A stretch of 37,571 nt of DNA from Hellea sp. Its GTDB lineage: Bacteria > Pseudomonadota > Alphaproteobacteria > Caulobacterales > Maricaulaceae. The notes beneath the pieces are model-generated. The model saw nothing but the letters and a program-made list of their open reading frames with translations, was not told the DNA's origin and did no database searches. The stretch lies in NCBI GenBank assembly GCA_013002305.1, contig JABDKG010000067.1, forward strand, positions 1 through 37,571, read 5' to 3'. A program made the translations under genes and the position numbers. Below are positions 25,249 to 33,980 of this stretch, piece after piece. How positions within the stretch are numbered: position 1 is the first letter of the stretch; each line of letters starts with the position of its first letter.

Positions 25249-26244
25249 TTACTCCGCCACCAGGACATGCTTGTGCGCGGGATTGTCTAGATGATCGGTG
25301 CCGCAGTGCAGATTAGCGCCGTTTTGGAATACCGACTCGCCGCCATTCAGGAAAAACGCCGAGTCTTTTTTCATCGCGTCGGCGATAAAATCATAAACCG
25401 CTCGGATACGGGTCGAGCGCCGGACATCCTCATGGGCCACCAAATAAAGAGCTTCTTGTTGCGACAGGTTGGGCAGGACCCGGATTAGCGGCTTATCGGT
25501 CAAAATATCGCAGGAACAGATCGGCATAGCACCAATCCCGTAACCTTCCGTAATAGCAGAATTAAAGGCCCAGATATTGTTAGTCCTAAAGGTCACTCTC
25601 TCGGGCATGCCGATCGGGTTTTTAGCCTCGTCATGCATCCATAACGGCATATCATCCATGACCATAGCAATGACCGCGTCATGGTTTTTCAAATCATCGA
25701 GCGATTGAGGAACGCCTTTCTTTTGAAGATAGCTGGGCGATGCAAACAGGCCAAACGTGGCATCGGCGACCTTGCGGGCAATCAGGCTGTTTTGTTCACC
25801 GGGCGACTTCCAACGCAAAGCAATATCGGCTTCGCGCTGGGCCAGATTAAAAGAGCGAAACCCGATACTGACATCGAACATAATATCCGGATGGCTTTGG
25901 CGAAAGGCCTGCAGCACGGTCGGAAGCCAGGCCGTCCCGATCCCTTCGGTCGCGGAAATGCGAACGACGCCGGACAGGGAATCTTCGAGTGATGCTGAGG
26001 AGCGATTAATCGCAGCCGCTTCGTCCTGCATACGCCGGACGTGATCCAGAACGCTTTGCCCAAAAGTGGTCGGTATAAGTTTCCCACTCTCTTTCTTTAG
26101 CAGCGGCGTGCCAAAATGTTCTTCAAGTGCGCGCAATCGCCGGCCCACAGTGGGCTGGCTCATTTGCAGCTTCTTCCCGGCTGCCGTCAGGCTGCCAGTT
26201 TCGGCAATTTCTAACAATATTGGATAGTCGGACCAGTTGTTCAT
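25249..26244 (-). CDS. LysR-family transcriptional regulator
   Basis: The 331-residue protein has the LysR winged-helix N-terminus (LLEIAETGSLTAAGKKLQMSQPTVGRRLRALEE) followed by a substrate-binding domain (IRISATEG-like VVRISATEGIGTAWLP, FDVSIGFRSFNLAQREADIALR). The C-terminal 30 residues are extra and polar. It is divergent from the small exported TPR gene at 26340, a usual arrangement for LysR targets, and two palindromes lie between them. The ligand is unknown. Confidence 0.9.
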   Translation of the reverse strand: MNNWSDYPILLEIAETGSLTAAGKKLQMSQPTVGRRLRALEEHFGTPLLKKESGKLIPTTFGQSVLDHVRRMQDEAAAINRSSASLEDSLSGVVRISATEGIGTAWLPTVLQAFRQSHPDIMFDVSIGFRSFNLAQREADIALRWKSPGEQNSLIARKVADATFGLFASPSYLQKKGVPQSLDDLKNHDAVIAMVMDDMPLWMHDEAKNPIGMPERVTFRTNNIWAFNSAITEGYGIGAMPICSCDILTDKPLIRVLPNLSQQEALYLVAHEDVRRSTRIRAVYDFIADAMKKDSAFFLNGGESVFQNGANLHCGTDHLDNPAHKHVLVAE

Positions 26245-26256
26245 ACAATTATGTAT
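26243..26256. promoter_or_regulatory. Candidate LysR/other operator palindrome at the lysR start
   Basis: ATACA-ATTA-TGTAT overlaps the start codon of the LysR gene. It has 5-bp arms and 4-bp spacer. LysR boxes are commonly T-N11-A inverted repeats in the divergent promoter, so this could be an autoregulatory site. Confidence 0.35.
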
Positions 26257-26283
26257 AAATTATATGCGATAATTGTCAATACC

Positions 26284-26297
26284 ATTCATATATGAAT
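26284..26297. promoter_or_regulatory. Perfect 14-bp palindrome in the lysR / TPR intergenic region
   Basis: ATTCATATATGAAT is a perfect palindrome located 42 bp upstream of the TPR gene start, in an AT-rich stretch suited to a promoter. It is a plausible operator for the divergent LysR regulator. Confidence 0.45.
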
Positions 26298-26339
26298 TTT
26301 GTTATAGGATGTTCATCAAAACAAGAAAGGTAATTTGCC

Positions 26340-26720
26340 ATGATCATTCGTAAAACTCTAATGACCCTCGCGGCCGCTTCCATGATGGTGCCGGCTCTTG
26401 CTTCTGCTGGCGAAACCGCCCCGCAAGCCGGCGCTTTCACTGTCAAAACCACGACCGACTACCGCGTCAAAGAAGCTGTCAAATCCTTCAAATCCGGTGA
26501 TTTCACCCGCTCAATCGCCTATTCCCAAAAAGCCATTGAAGAGGGATTGAGCACAAAACGCGAAGCCATTGCCTTTTCAAACCTGTGCGCTGCCCTCGCG
26601 GCATCCGGCGATATGAACGCAGCGACAGAAGCCTGTGACACAGCGCTTGAGCTGCGCCCGGACTATGCACCGGCCGTCGATAATAAAGCCGCGCTGACCG
26701 TCATGCTGGCGCAAAAATAA
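26340..26720 (+). CDS. Small exported TPR-repeat protein
   Basis: This 126-residue protein has a signal peptide (MIIRKTLMTLAAASMMVPALASAGE) and about two tetratricopeptide-like helical pairs in the mature part: AVKSFKSGDFTRSIAYSQKAIEEG and ALAASGDMNAATEACDTALELRPDYAPAVDNKAAL. Such domains mediate protein contacts, here in the periplasm. AAAGG precedes the ATG. Codon use is of high-expression type (GCC, GCT, CGC, few rare codons). It is likely controlled by the divergent LysR protein. Two hairpins follow the stop. Confidence 0.85.
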   Translation: MIIRKTLMTLAAASMMVPALASAGETAPQAGAFTVKTTTDYRVKEAVKSFKSGDFTRSIAYSQKAIEEGLSTKREAIAFSNLCAALAASGDMNAATEACDTALELRPDYAPAVDNKAALTVMLAQK

Positions 26721-26724
26721 TCGA

Positions 26725-26791
26725 AAGTTTTCCCGTTCTCCCAGGATACGGGAAAACTTGCCGGGCGCTTTTTCAAGAGCCCGGTTTTTTT
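26725..26791 (+). terminator. Tandem hairpins: terminator of the TPR gene
   Basis: The first hairpin pairs AAGTTTTCCCGT (26725-26736) with ACGGGAAAACTT (26748-26759), a perfect 12-bp stem. The second pairs CCGGGC (26761-26766) with GCCCGG (26779-26784) and is followed by seven T residues, a classical rho-independent terminator on the plus strand. It overlaps the last bases of the convergent reductase gene; the first hairpin may serve the opposite direction. Confidence 0.88.
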
Positions 26792-27971
26792 ACGCCTGCT
26801 CGAGCTTGAACGTCAGCCCGGCATTTTTCTCCAGCCGGTTGATAAGCGCCATGCCCATGGCCGGCGCGGGTGTATAGATGCCGCCGCCAACATCGGCTTG
26901 GTCGATGTCGCGCGCCAGACATATAGCGGCCTCGGCAATCATTTTCGAGGTTGAGCCATAGCCCGGGTCTTTATCACCCGCGACCGAAGTGATGATACGC
27001 TTCCCGCTTTTGGTGTCGCCGACAAACATGACATCGTAAAATCCGTTTTCGCGCTCGTCTTTGGTCGGACCTTCGCCGGGCTTGGGCGGATTGACGCCCA
27101 TCGACGCGTTCATTTGCATGACGCCTTTGGCCATTTGCTCGCCCGCTTCGCCCGGGCCGGTCATCATCATTTCGTCATAGACAAAATCCTCGCCATAAGC
27201 ATGGCCGAGCAGCGCGTTGGAGCGGTGGATATTTTTTGTATTGATCGAGGCCATGATAAAGGGCGCAGACCATGAGCCAAGATCGGTTTCTTCGATCGGC
27301 TTGGCGCCGTGGGGCTGTCTCGGGCCTTCAAAATCTGGTGTCAATGTGAACGGATCTTTGAGCCAGTCCAGAACTTCCGGCTGACGTCCGGCGCGCTTCA
27401 TCGATTCCATAAAACTCGCCGCCGTACCGCCGGAAAACTTGCCTTGCATTTTACGGACCCGTCCGCGAATCGTCGGGCAGGTTTCGCCAAACGCTGCCTT
27501 GGCTTTTTCCTGCGTATAATAAACACCCAGATCAAACGGGATCGAGTCAAACCCGCAAGAGTGGACGATACGCGCGCCGCTATTTTCCGCGGCCGCCTGA
27601 AACTCCCGGACCGTGTCATGCATCCAGGCCGGCTCGCCGCAAAGATCAACATAATCGGTCCCGTTTTCGGCGCAGGCGCGCACAAGTTCCGTGCCGTAAA
27701 GCTGGTAGGGGCCAACCGTTGTGATGATAGATTTCGCGCGCTTGGCCATCTCGATCAAGCTGTCCGCGTCGGCACTATCGGCAACGATTTTCGGAATGTC
27801 AGCGGCGATACCCATTTCGGCCGCGACGGCATCCAGCTTTTTTGCTGACCGCCCGGCCATGGCCCATTTCAGGTCGCTGTCGCCATATTGCTGCTGGATA
27901 TATTCCCCCACGAGCCGCCCCGTATATCCGGTCGCCCCGTAAACAATGACATCAAATTCGCGCTTAGGCAT
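26790..27971 (-). CDS. Saccharopine-dehydrogenase-like reductase (SCCPDH family), paralogue 1
   Basis: The 393-residue protein has an N-terminal nucleotide-binding motif (VIVYGATGYTGRLVGEYI) and the family block HSCGFDSIPFDLGVYY near residue 139, as in SCCPDH and mycobacterial trans-acting enoyl reductases. These bind NAD(P)H; substrates of most members are unknown and probably lipid-like. It has a good ribosome binding site (AGGAGTG). It closes the minus-strand group behind the kynureninase-like gene. A second family member lies at 34960-36174. It is not a true lysine-pathway saccharopine dehydrogenase. Confidence 0.87.
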   Translation of the reverse strand: MPKREFDVIVYGATGYTGRLVGEYIQQQYGDSDLKWAMAGRSAKKLDAVAAEMGIAADIPKIVADSADADSLIEMAKRAKSIITTVGPYQLYGTELVRACAENGTDYVDLCGEPAWMHDTVREFQAAAENSGARIVHSCGFDSIPFDLGVYYTQEKAKAAFGETCPTIRGRVRKMQGKFSGGTAASFMESMKRAGRQPEVLDWLKDPFTLTPDFEGPRQPHGAKPIEETDLGSWSAPFIMASINTKNIHRSNALLGHAYGEDFVYDEMMMTGPGEAGEQMAKGVMQMNASMGVNPPKPGEGPTKDERENGFYDVMFVGDTKSGKRIITSVAGDKDPGYGSTSKMIAEAAICLARDIDQADVGGGIYTPAPAMGMALINRLEKNAGLTFKLEQA

Positions 27972-27990
27972 GTTTCACTCCTGTTAAATG

Positions 27991-28010
27991 ATATGCAATT
28001 TTTTGTATAT
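27991..28010. promoter_or_regulatory. PadR-like palindrome upstream of the reductase gene
   Basis: ATATGCA-ATTTTT-TGTATAT (7-bp arms with one mismatch, 6-bp spacer) lies 19 bp before the start of the reductase gene and touches the stop codon of the gene upstream. It has the same TATGCA-N6-TG(C/T)ATA layout as the palindrome in the padR promoter at 5121-5138. It could be an operator for an internal promoter. Confidence 0.45.
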
Positions 28011-29092
28011 CAGTCGCGTACGAGCAAGTCACGCAGCATCTGGGCTTCTTCAGCGGTATTTGTTATATGAAGAGATAGTCGTAGTGTATTATCACGTCGA
28101 TCAAAAAAGGCGTTTTCGGCCGTCAGTTTAGCACTTAGCGCTTCGGCCCTGTCGTCCGCGTCAAAACAGATCGTGCCGCCATTTTGGGAGAAGTTGCGAT
28201 CCGGCAGGACGGTTTGCATCAGCTCCAGATTATGGGCGCGCATTTTATCGATGCCAATTTCCAAAATAGTTTCAACCCCGCCAAGGGCGAGGGCGTAAGG
28301 CGCGATTGAAGGGGTTCCGCCCCAAAACTTTTTGGCAGATCCGGCATAGCGAAAATTGTGAATATCAAACTCAAACGGATCTTCATGGGAGAACCAGCCA
28401 ACGTCAATCGGCGTTAAATCATCCGCGCGCTCCGGATTGACCCACATCCAGCCCGCGCCCGGTCCGCCTGAGAGCCATTTGACACACGACCCGAAAACCG
28501 CGTCGGCGTTCCAGTCTTTCAAATTAATCGGCATGATGCCGTTTGACTGGGCGACATCGACGAGGGTTCGGACATCCTTGGCACGCGCCGTTGCGGCGAT
28601 TTCTTTGACCGGCGAGACCGCGCCGGTATTGGAATGAACATGGGTGATCAAGACTGCGCCAATGTCATCTGTCAGATGTTCGGCCCAGACATTGATATCG
28701 CTGGCCGGCAATTGCCCCGGGATCAGGACCAGTTCGTGCCCCGCGCTCCTGAGCGCCTGAACCACGAACCCCATGGACGGAAAAGCGTGGCCATGCATCA
28801 GAACTTTGATCGGCCCCTTCCGGCCGGGCAGGGAGAGTAGATATTTGGTCAGGCCGGAGGAGACATTTTGCTGCGGACAAAAATCGTCGGCTTCGCCGAC
28901 AAACAGTTTACCCAATCCCGCGCGAAACCGGTCGATAATTACAAGCCATTCCGGCCAGACATTTCCGCCTTTTTCTGTCCACGGCGTCAGATAGCTGTCC
29001 CGTAAATATTTTAGCCCCCGCACCGTTAAAGGTCCGGTTGAATGGGTCAGAAAATAAGGTCCGCCTTCGGGGATGATGAATTGGTCACGCAT
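28010..29092 (-). CDS. Kynureninase-like class V aminotransferase-fold enzyme
   Basis: This 360-residue PLP-dependent protein has the aspartate of the cofactor pocket in TLVDVAQSNG (Asp179) and the Schiff-base lysine Lys205 in VFGSCVKWLSGGPGAG, which closely follows the kynureninase pattern (CSYKYLN-GPG). The N-terminus with THSTGPLTVRGLKYL also fits the fold. It is about 40 residues shorter than typical KynU, so kynurenine as substrate is uncertain. It lies 36 bp behind trpA in the same direction, which suggests a link with tryptophan or its breakdown products. Confidence 0.82.
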   Translation of the reverse strand: MRDQFIIPEGGPYFLTHSTGPLTVRGLKYLRDSYLTPWTEKGGNVWPEWLVIIDRFRAGLGKLFVGEADDFCPQQNVSSGLTKYLLSLPGRKGPIKVLMHGHAFPSMGFVVQALRSAGHELVLIPGQLPASDINVWAEHLTDDIGAVLITHVHSNTGAVSPVKEIAATARAKDVRTLVDVAQSNGIMPINLKDWNADAVFGSCVKWLSGGPGAGWMWVNPERADDLTPIDVGWFSHEDPFEFDIHNFRYAGSAKKFWGGTPSIAPYALALGGVETILEIGIDKMRAHNLELMQTVLPDRNFSQNGGTICFDADDRAEALSAKLTAENAFFDRRDNTLRLSLHITNTAEEAQMLRDLLVRD

Positions 29093-29128
29093 AGCCGTAT
29101 CATGCGCAGCATTGCGCGCGGGTCAAGA

Positions 29129-29917
29129 TTAGCTGTGCGCCGCTTCCGCGAGCGACCGTATCAGATCAAGCGCGCCGCCGACGCTGTTCTCATGCATGGC
29201 TTTCACAATTGCGGTACCGACAACAACGCCGTCAGCATCGGCCGCGATCTCTTTGGCGCGCTCCGGCGTCTTAACGCCGAAGCCGACAACGACAGGAAGG
29301 CCCGAGGCTTTGCGGACTTTGGCGACTTGATCTTTGATCGCGCCGGGTTTTGACAGGGCCGCGCCGGTGACGCCGGTCATGGAGACATAATAGACAAAGC
29401 CATTCGTGCCTTGGACCACTTTGGGAAGCCGGTCTTCGTCTGTGGTCGGCGTCGCCAGACGAATTAGGGCGAGGCCATGAGTTTCAAAAGCGGCGCGCAG
29501 TTCTGTGTCTTCTTCGGGCGGTAGATCGACAATGATCGCGCCGTCTATGCCGGAGGCTTTGGCACTCGCAGCGAAGGCTTCATAGCCCATCTGGTGAACA
29601 GGATTACAATAGCCCATAACAATGACCGGTGTCGCGCTATTGGATTGGCGAAACTCCGCCGCCATTTCCAAAACCGTCGAAAGCGTCGTGCCGGATTTGC
29701 GCGCGCGAATTCCGGCATCTTCGATCACAGGGCCATCGGCCATCGGATCGGTAAAGGGAATGCCCAGCTCGATAATATCGACGCCGGCTTCCGGCATGGC
29801 CGACAATAATTGCATCGAGGTAGCCCGGTCCGGATCGCCGCCCATCATGTAGGCGACAAAGGCGGCCTTGTCCTCAGCTTTGAGTCTGGAAAAAGTGGCG
29901 TCTATACGGGTCGTCAT
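29129..29917 (-). CDS. trpA: Tryptophan synthase alpha chain
   Basis: The 262-residue protein has the TrpA catalytic blocks: AGVDIIELGIPFTDPMADGPVI (with the catalytic Glu and Asp), PVIVMGYCNPVHQMGYEAF, GAIIVDLPPEED and GLALIRLATPTT, then FVYYVSMTGVTG and VVVGFGVKTPE. It cleaves indole-3-glycerol phosphate to indole, passed to TrpB. Length is normal. In most bacteria trpA directly follows trpB; here two unrelated small genes lie between them. Confidence 0.97.
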   Translation of the reverse strand: MTTRIDATFSRLKAEDKAAFVAYMMGGDPDRATSMQLLSAMPEAGVDIIELGIPFTDPMADGPVIEDAGIRARKSGTTLSTVLEMAAEFRQSNSATPVIVMGYCNPVHQMGYEAFAASAKASGIDGAIIVDLPPEEDTELRAAFETHGLALIRLATPTTDEDRLPKVVQGTNGFVYYVSMTGVTGAALSKPGAIKDQVAKVRKASGLPVVVGFGVKTPERAKEIAADADGVVVGTAIVKAMHENSVGGALDLIRSLAEAAHS

Positions 29918-29971
29918 AGCGGGCGCTTTTACGCGCGCGTTTGCCAGATGGCTAGAGCTAAATTTCGGGGC

Positions 29972-30475
29972 CTATCGGCTCGCCATGGCTTGGGCCAGCG
30001 GATAATAATGATCGCAGGCGACGCCAAAAAATTTCGCTTTAAAAACGATCTGGCGATGCGCGTTACGATCAGATGCCGGGCGGGCCGGAAATTCATTCAT
30101 GGAGCGATCTGTCCAAAGGGTCATTTCAAGCTGGGTTTCGCAGCCCGTACTATCAGTACGGACATATTTTGCGTTCTTCTTGTCGCCGCCTTTTCGGGTC
30201 CAGCCATTTTGCCTTAAAACCGACTGATAATTGGCGAAACTGGCCGCGTGCGCGGAAATCGGGTGATAGGGCAGGAGCTTCTCGCACGTGAATAACAGAA
30301 AGCCGCCATTATTGATCAAACCCTTAGTGACCGTCGAACATCCATCGACCGGTCCGGTGGTGGAAATTCTGGGAATGTCGGCAATGCCTTCAAAGATTGT
30401 ACCGTCATCGGCCTGCGCGCTACTCGCGGCGGCCAGTAAAGATGCGGCTATTATTGCCAAGCGTTTGAAACTCAT
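29972..30475 (-). CDS. Exported four-cysteine protein, unknown family (paralogue A)
   Basis: I do not recognise a named family. The 167-residue product has a clean signal peptide (MSFKRLAIIAASLLAAASSAQA) and a strong ribosome site (GGAGGGGATT). The mature domain has four Cys shared with the neighbour at 30572: in DGCSTV, FTCEKL, TGCETQ and VACDHYY. The segment LWTDRSMNEFPARPASDRNAH and RQIVF is nearly identical in both. It probably folds as a small disulphide-bonded periplasmic domain. It sits between trpB and trpA in the same direction. Confidence 0.8.
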   Translation of the reverse strand: MSFKRLAIIAASLLAAASSAQADDGTIFEGIADIPRISTTGPVDGCSTVTKGLINNGGFLLFTCEKLLPYHPISAHAASFANYQSVLRQNGWTRKGGDKKNAKYVRTDSTGCETQLEMTLWTDRSMNEFPARPASDRNAHRQIVFKAKFFGVACDHYYPLAQAMASR

Positions 30476-30571
30476 AATCCCCTCCCGGTCGGAACTTCGA
30501 CAGGCTTAAAATAGCACGGGAAAGGGCTGAGGTGGTCAGGATTCGCTTAAGAGGGTTAAGGCGGAATTAAC

Positions 30572-31261
30572 TCACCGGGCGGCAAGAGCCTCGGCGATTG
30601 GGAAATATCGTTCGCATCTCGGCCCGTAAAATTTAGCCATAAAGACGATCTGGCGATGGGCATTGCGGTCGCTGGCGGGCCGAAAACTTTCGTTCATGCT
30701 GCGATCGGTCCAGAGCTTTAATTGCAGCTCGCTATTACATCCAAATCCGTCATTGCGGGCAAATACCAATTCATGGTTCTTGCTCTCGGGCAGGTAGCGC
30801 CAACCATCTTTCATTAGCGCGTCCTTGTAGCGCAGAAAGGTTTGTTTATGCTGGGCGATCGGGAGACCGGGCTTTAATTTTTCGCAGGTAAAAACCATAA
30901 AGCCGCCGCCCATGATCAGGCCCTTTTGGACTTTGGCGCAGCCATCAAAAGCGCCGGTTGCCGGCTCGCGCGGCAGGGACAATAACCCGGCCATAATGAT
31001 ATCCCCGGTTCGGGCGGCCCGCTCGAGCGCAGCCTGGCGGCGTCTCTCCGCCGCAACTCTCGCCCTCTGTTCGCGGATTTTTCTCTGGCGAATGGCACCG
31101 CGGATTTCGGCGCGCTGTTTGACCATCAGATCTGTGGTTGGATTGAGTAGACGAACCTGCCGTACCTGATCATAATCGACCATTTGACCATAACGATAAT
31201 GGGTATCGGCGAGGCCCGAAGGATCGCCGGCAAAAAACGCGAATAATATCGACCACATCAT
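30572..31261 (-). CDS. Four-cysteine protein, unknown family (paralogue B, with basic helical N-terminus)
   Basis: This 229-residue protein shares its C-terminal 120 residues with the neighbour at 29972, including the four Cys (DGCAKV, FTCEKL, FGCNSE, PRCERYF) and LWTDRSMNE...RPASDRNAHRQIVF. Ahead of this it has a hydrophobic start (MMWSILFAFFAG) and about 60 residues rich in Arg, Lys, Ala and Glu (RQRKIREQRARVAAERRRQ) that look like a long helix or coiled coil. The start is less certain than in paralogue A. It lies 40 bp after trpB. Function unknown; a tandem duplication with later divergence is likely. Confidence 0.78.
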   Translation of the reverse strand: MMWSILFAFFAGDPSGLADTHYRYGQMVDYDQVRQVRLLNPTTDLMVKQRAEIRGAIRQRKIREQRARVAAERRRQAALERAARTGDIIMAGLLSLPREPATGAFDGCAKVQKGLIMGGGFMVFTCEKLKPGLPIAQHKQTFLRYKDALMKDGWRYLPESKNHELVFARNDGFGCNSELQLKLWTDRSMNESFRPASDRNAHRQIVFMAKFYGPRCERYFPIAEALAAR

Positions 31262-31301
31262 ACTGGCTTGATGGCAGATTTAGAGGCGTCGATGCAAGGC
31301 G

Positions 31302-32543
31302 TTAACCCTCAGTCCCTGCAGAAATATCTTCGTCGAGCGCCTCGGCGATCGTAAAAATATCTTTATCACCGCGACCCGAAATATTGATAACGACTATGCC
31401 ATCTGGACCAAGCTCTTGGGCAACGCGAATGGTTTCGGGGATGGCGTGGCTGGATTCAAGTGCCGGCAGAATACCTTCTAGCTTGGCGCAGAGCTGAAAC
31501 GCTTCGAGCGCTTCGTCATCAGTGGCAGAGACATATTCGGCGCGGCCAATGTCATAGAGGTAGGAATGCTCAGGGCCGATGCCGGGATAATCAAGACCGG
31601 CGCTGATCGAATGGGCGTCATTGATCTGGCCGTGTTCGTCTTGCAAGAGATAGGTGCGATTGCCGTGCAGCACGCCGGGCTTGCCGCCGGTCAGCGAGGC
31701 TGCATGAAGCCCCGACGGAATGCCGTGGCCAGCCGCCTCGACGCCGATGAGCCGGACATCTTTATCCTCAATGAAAGGATGAAAAATCCCCATGGCGTTC
31801 GAGCCGCCGCCAATACAGGCGACGATCGCGTCGGGCAGGCGGCCTTCTTTTTCAAGAATTTGTGCCTTTGTTTCGTGGCCGATTATAGTTTGAAAATCTC
31901 GAACCATGGCCGGGTAAGGATGCGGCCCGGCGACGGTGCCGATACAATAAAATGTATCACCGACATTGGTGACCCAATCGCGCAGGGCTTCGTTCATGGC
32001 GTCTTTGAGGGTGGCCGTTCCGCTCTCGACCGAGCGGACCTCAGCGCCGAGCAGACGCATGCGAAACACATTCGGTTTTTGCCGGACAATATCGACCGCG
32101 CCCATATAAACGATACATTTCAGGCCAAAGCGCGCGGCGACGGTGGCAGTGGCAACTCCGTGCTGGCCCGCGCCGGTTTCGGCAATGATGCGGGTCTTGC
32201 CCATGCGCCGCGCCAGCAAGATCTGGCCCATACAATTATTGACCTTATGCGCGCCGGTATGATTGAGCTCTTCGCGTTTGAAATAAATCTTCGCCGCACC
32301 ATCATTATCCATTGAGGCGTGCTCGGTCAGGCGCTCCGCGAAATAAAGCGGGCTCGGACGGCCGACATAGTCATCGAGGAAAAATTTCAGCTCTTGTTGA
32401 AACGACGGATCGGCCTTGGCGTCTTCATAGGCCTTCTCAAGCTCTAGGATTGGCGGCATCAATGTCTCGGCGACATAGCGTCCGCCAAAATCGCCAAACC
32501 GCCCGTTTTCGTCCGGGAGCGTGATATTATCTTGTTTGCCCAT
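31302..32543 (-). CDS. trpB: Tryptophan synthase beta chain
   Basis: The 413-residue protein has the TrpB landmarks: [20 protein letters not shown] at the N-terminus, the PLP lysine block [18 protein letters not shown], the GGGSNAMG phosphate-binding loop and the [20 protein letters not shown] regions. It joins indole and serine to make tryptophan in complex with TrpA. CCGGAG precedes ATGs at 32549 and 32543; I prefer 32543, where similarity to relatives begins. The same two in-phase ATGs occur in a decayed copy at 33973-34077. Confidence 0.97.
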   Translation of the reverse strand: MGKQDNITLPDENGRFGDFGGRYVAETLMPPILELEKAYEDAKADPSFQQELKFFLDDYVGRPSPLYFAERLTEHASMDNDGAAKIYFKREELNHTGAHKVNNCMGQILLARRMGKTRIIAETGAGQHGVATATVAARFGLKCIVYMGAVDIVRQKPNVFRMRLLGAEVRSVESGTATLKDAMNEALRDWVTNVGDTFYCIGTVAGPHPYPAMVRDFQTIIGHETKAQILEKEGRLPDAIVACIGGGSNAMGIFHPFIEDKDVRLIGVEAAGHGIPSGLHAASLTGGKPGVLHGNRTYLLQDEHGQINDAHSISAGLDYPGIGPEHSYLYDIGRAEYVSATDDEALEAFQLCAKLEGILPALESSHAIPETIRVAQELGPDGIVVINISGRGDKDIFTIAEALDEDISAGTEG

Positions 32544-32621
32544 GGTCATGGCTCCGGTTAACAATTTCTAAAACTCGTATCAATCAGATAATAACGATGT
32601 TGGCCTAGTGGACTGGCTGTA

Positions 32622-33980
32622 ATGTTTTCTTTTGAACAATTAGAACGATATTTGCGGATCGACCCAAAGGCGCCAAAAAGCACGCTGGTGCGGGCCCGCG
32701 CCGTCTATATAATGGGAATGGCCTTCATTGCAACGCAGTTCATCAACCTGGCGACTATGACTTATAGTTATGGGGCGTTTACCTTTGATCATGCGGTTTC
32801 TTTGATTGCCTGTGGCTTTGTTCTCGCGAAAATTTTGCTTTTGCGCCGCAGTAAGGAATTTCATATTTATGCTTGGATATATTCGATTTTGATTGTCGCC
32901 GGAACGCTGGCGTCAGCCCTCAACCAAAACACCGGTATCAATTCGGCGCTCATTCCATTTTTTATTTTGGGGGTCGTTGTTAATGGCTTCATTTGTGGAT
33001 GGCGCGCGACATTGGCATTCGGCGCGACGATTATAGTCTTAATTTGGGGTCTCTGGTGGGTCAGTTCAAATTATAGCTATACGCCGATATTTGATGTCGA
33101 ACATTTCGCCGATCGCAATTTCCAGCGGGCCGTGCAAGCTACGTTGGCGGCCATATTAGTCACTATGGTTGGGGCATTTTTCTCGAAAAACATGCATGAA
33201 GCATTTGAGGAGCTCGAGGACGGCATCCTGAAAGCGCAAGCTTCGGACCGGGCCAAAACTGATTTTCTCTCGACCATGAGCCATGAACTTTGCACGCCCA
33301 TGAACGGTATTATCGGGATGAATGATGCCCTCCAAGATACCCATTTGGATGAAGACCAAAAAGAAATGACCGAGATTATACGGGATGCGGGACATGATTT
33401 GGAGACGATTATCGGCAATGTAATTTTGTTCTCGCAATTGGATGGTGAACGGGTCGAGATTGATAAGGCTAAGTTTGATTTACGGTCGACCCTGAAACGC
33501 GCGATAAAGCCTTATATAGGCCGGGCGGAGGCAAAGGGTCTTATATTCTCGGCGCGCTTAGCTTCGTCCGTGCCAAAGCTTTTGATCGGCGATCACGTCA
33601 GAACCACACAGATGATAAATGCGCTGCTCGATAATGCTTTTAAATTTACCGACAAAGGCGCTGTTGAATTGTCGATTAAAAGTGCCGTCGACCCCTTGGG
33701 CAGAGCCCTGATCACCTTCAGAGTGACGGATACAGGGATTGGTATCGCCAAGGAGGATCAAAGCCTTATATTCGAGCGCTTCACCCAAAAAGACGGGTCG
33801 ATTAATCGAGAATATGGCGGTACAGGCCTTGGCTTGACCATCGTTAAAGGACTGGTCGACCTTATGGGCGGAGAAGTGATTGTGAAAAGTGAGCCGGGAG
33901 CGGGAACTTCTTTTGTGCTCCGCATCCCCTATGATACGGTAAAAACGCAATCGGAGACTTGGAAAGAAGCCGCAGAATAA
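32622..33980 (+). CDS. Sensor histidine kinase with multi-helix membrane domain, no receiver
   Basis: This 452-residue protein has about six hydrophobic segments in residues 25-185, then a HisKA domain with His221 in [17 protein letters not shown] and an ATPase domain with DNAFKFT (N box), DTGIGIAKE (G1), IFERFTQKD (F box) and [19 protein letters not shown] (G2). The H box has Cys224 where Arg is nearly universal (SHELRTP). No sensory PAS/GAF domain and no response-regulator gene is adjacent. Its stop codon and last codons lie in sequence antisense to a decayed trpB fragment. Confidence 0.92.
   Translation: MFSFEQLERYLRIDPKAPKSTLVRARAVYIMGMAFIATQFINLATMTYSYGAFTFDHAVSLIACGFVLAKILLLRRSKEFHIYAWIYSILIVAGTLASALNQNTGINSALIPFFILGVVVNGFICGWRATLAFGATIIVLIWGLWWVSSNYSYTPIFDVEHFADRNFQRAVQATLAAILVTMVGAFFSKNMHEAFEELEDGILKAQASDRAKTDFLSTMSHELCTPMNGIIGMNDALQDTHLDEDQKEMTEIIRDAGHDLETIIGNVILFSQLDGERVEIDKAKFDLRSTLKRAIKPYIGRAEAKGLIFSARLASSVPKLLIGDHVRTTQMINALLDNAFKFTDKGAVELSIKSAVDPLGRALITFRVTDTGIGIAKEDQSLIFERFTQKDGSINREYGGTGLGLTIVKGLVDLMGGEVIVKSEPGAGTSFVLRIPYDTVKTQSETWKEAAE

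Noticed and set aside
33862-33972. Continuation of the trpB remnant into the histidine kinase region
   Set aside because: The residues after Leu33 have no likeness to TrpB and are the antisense of the conserved kinase C-terminus.
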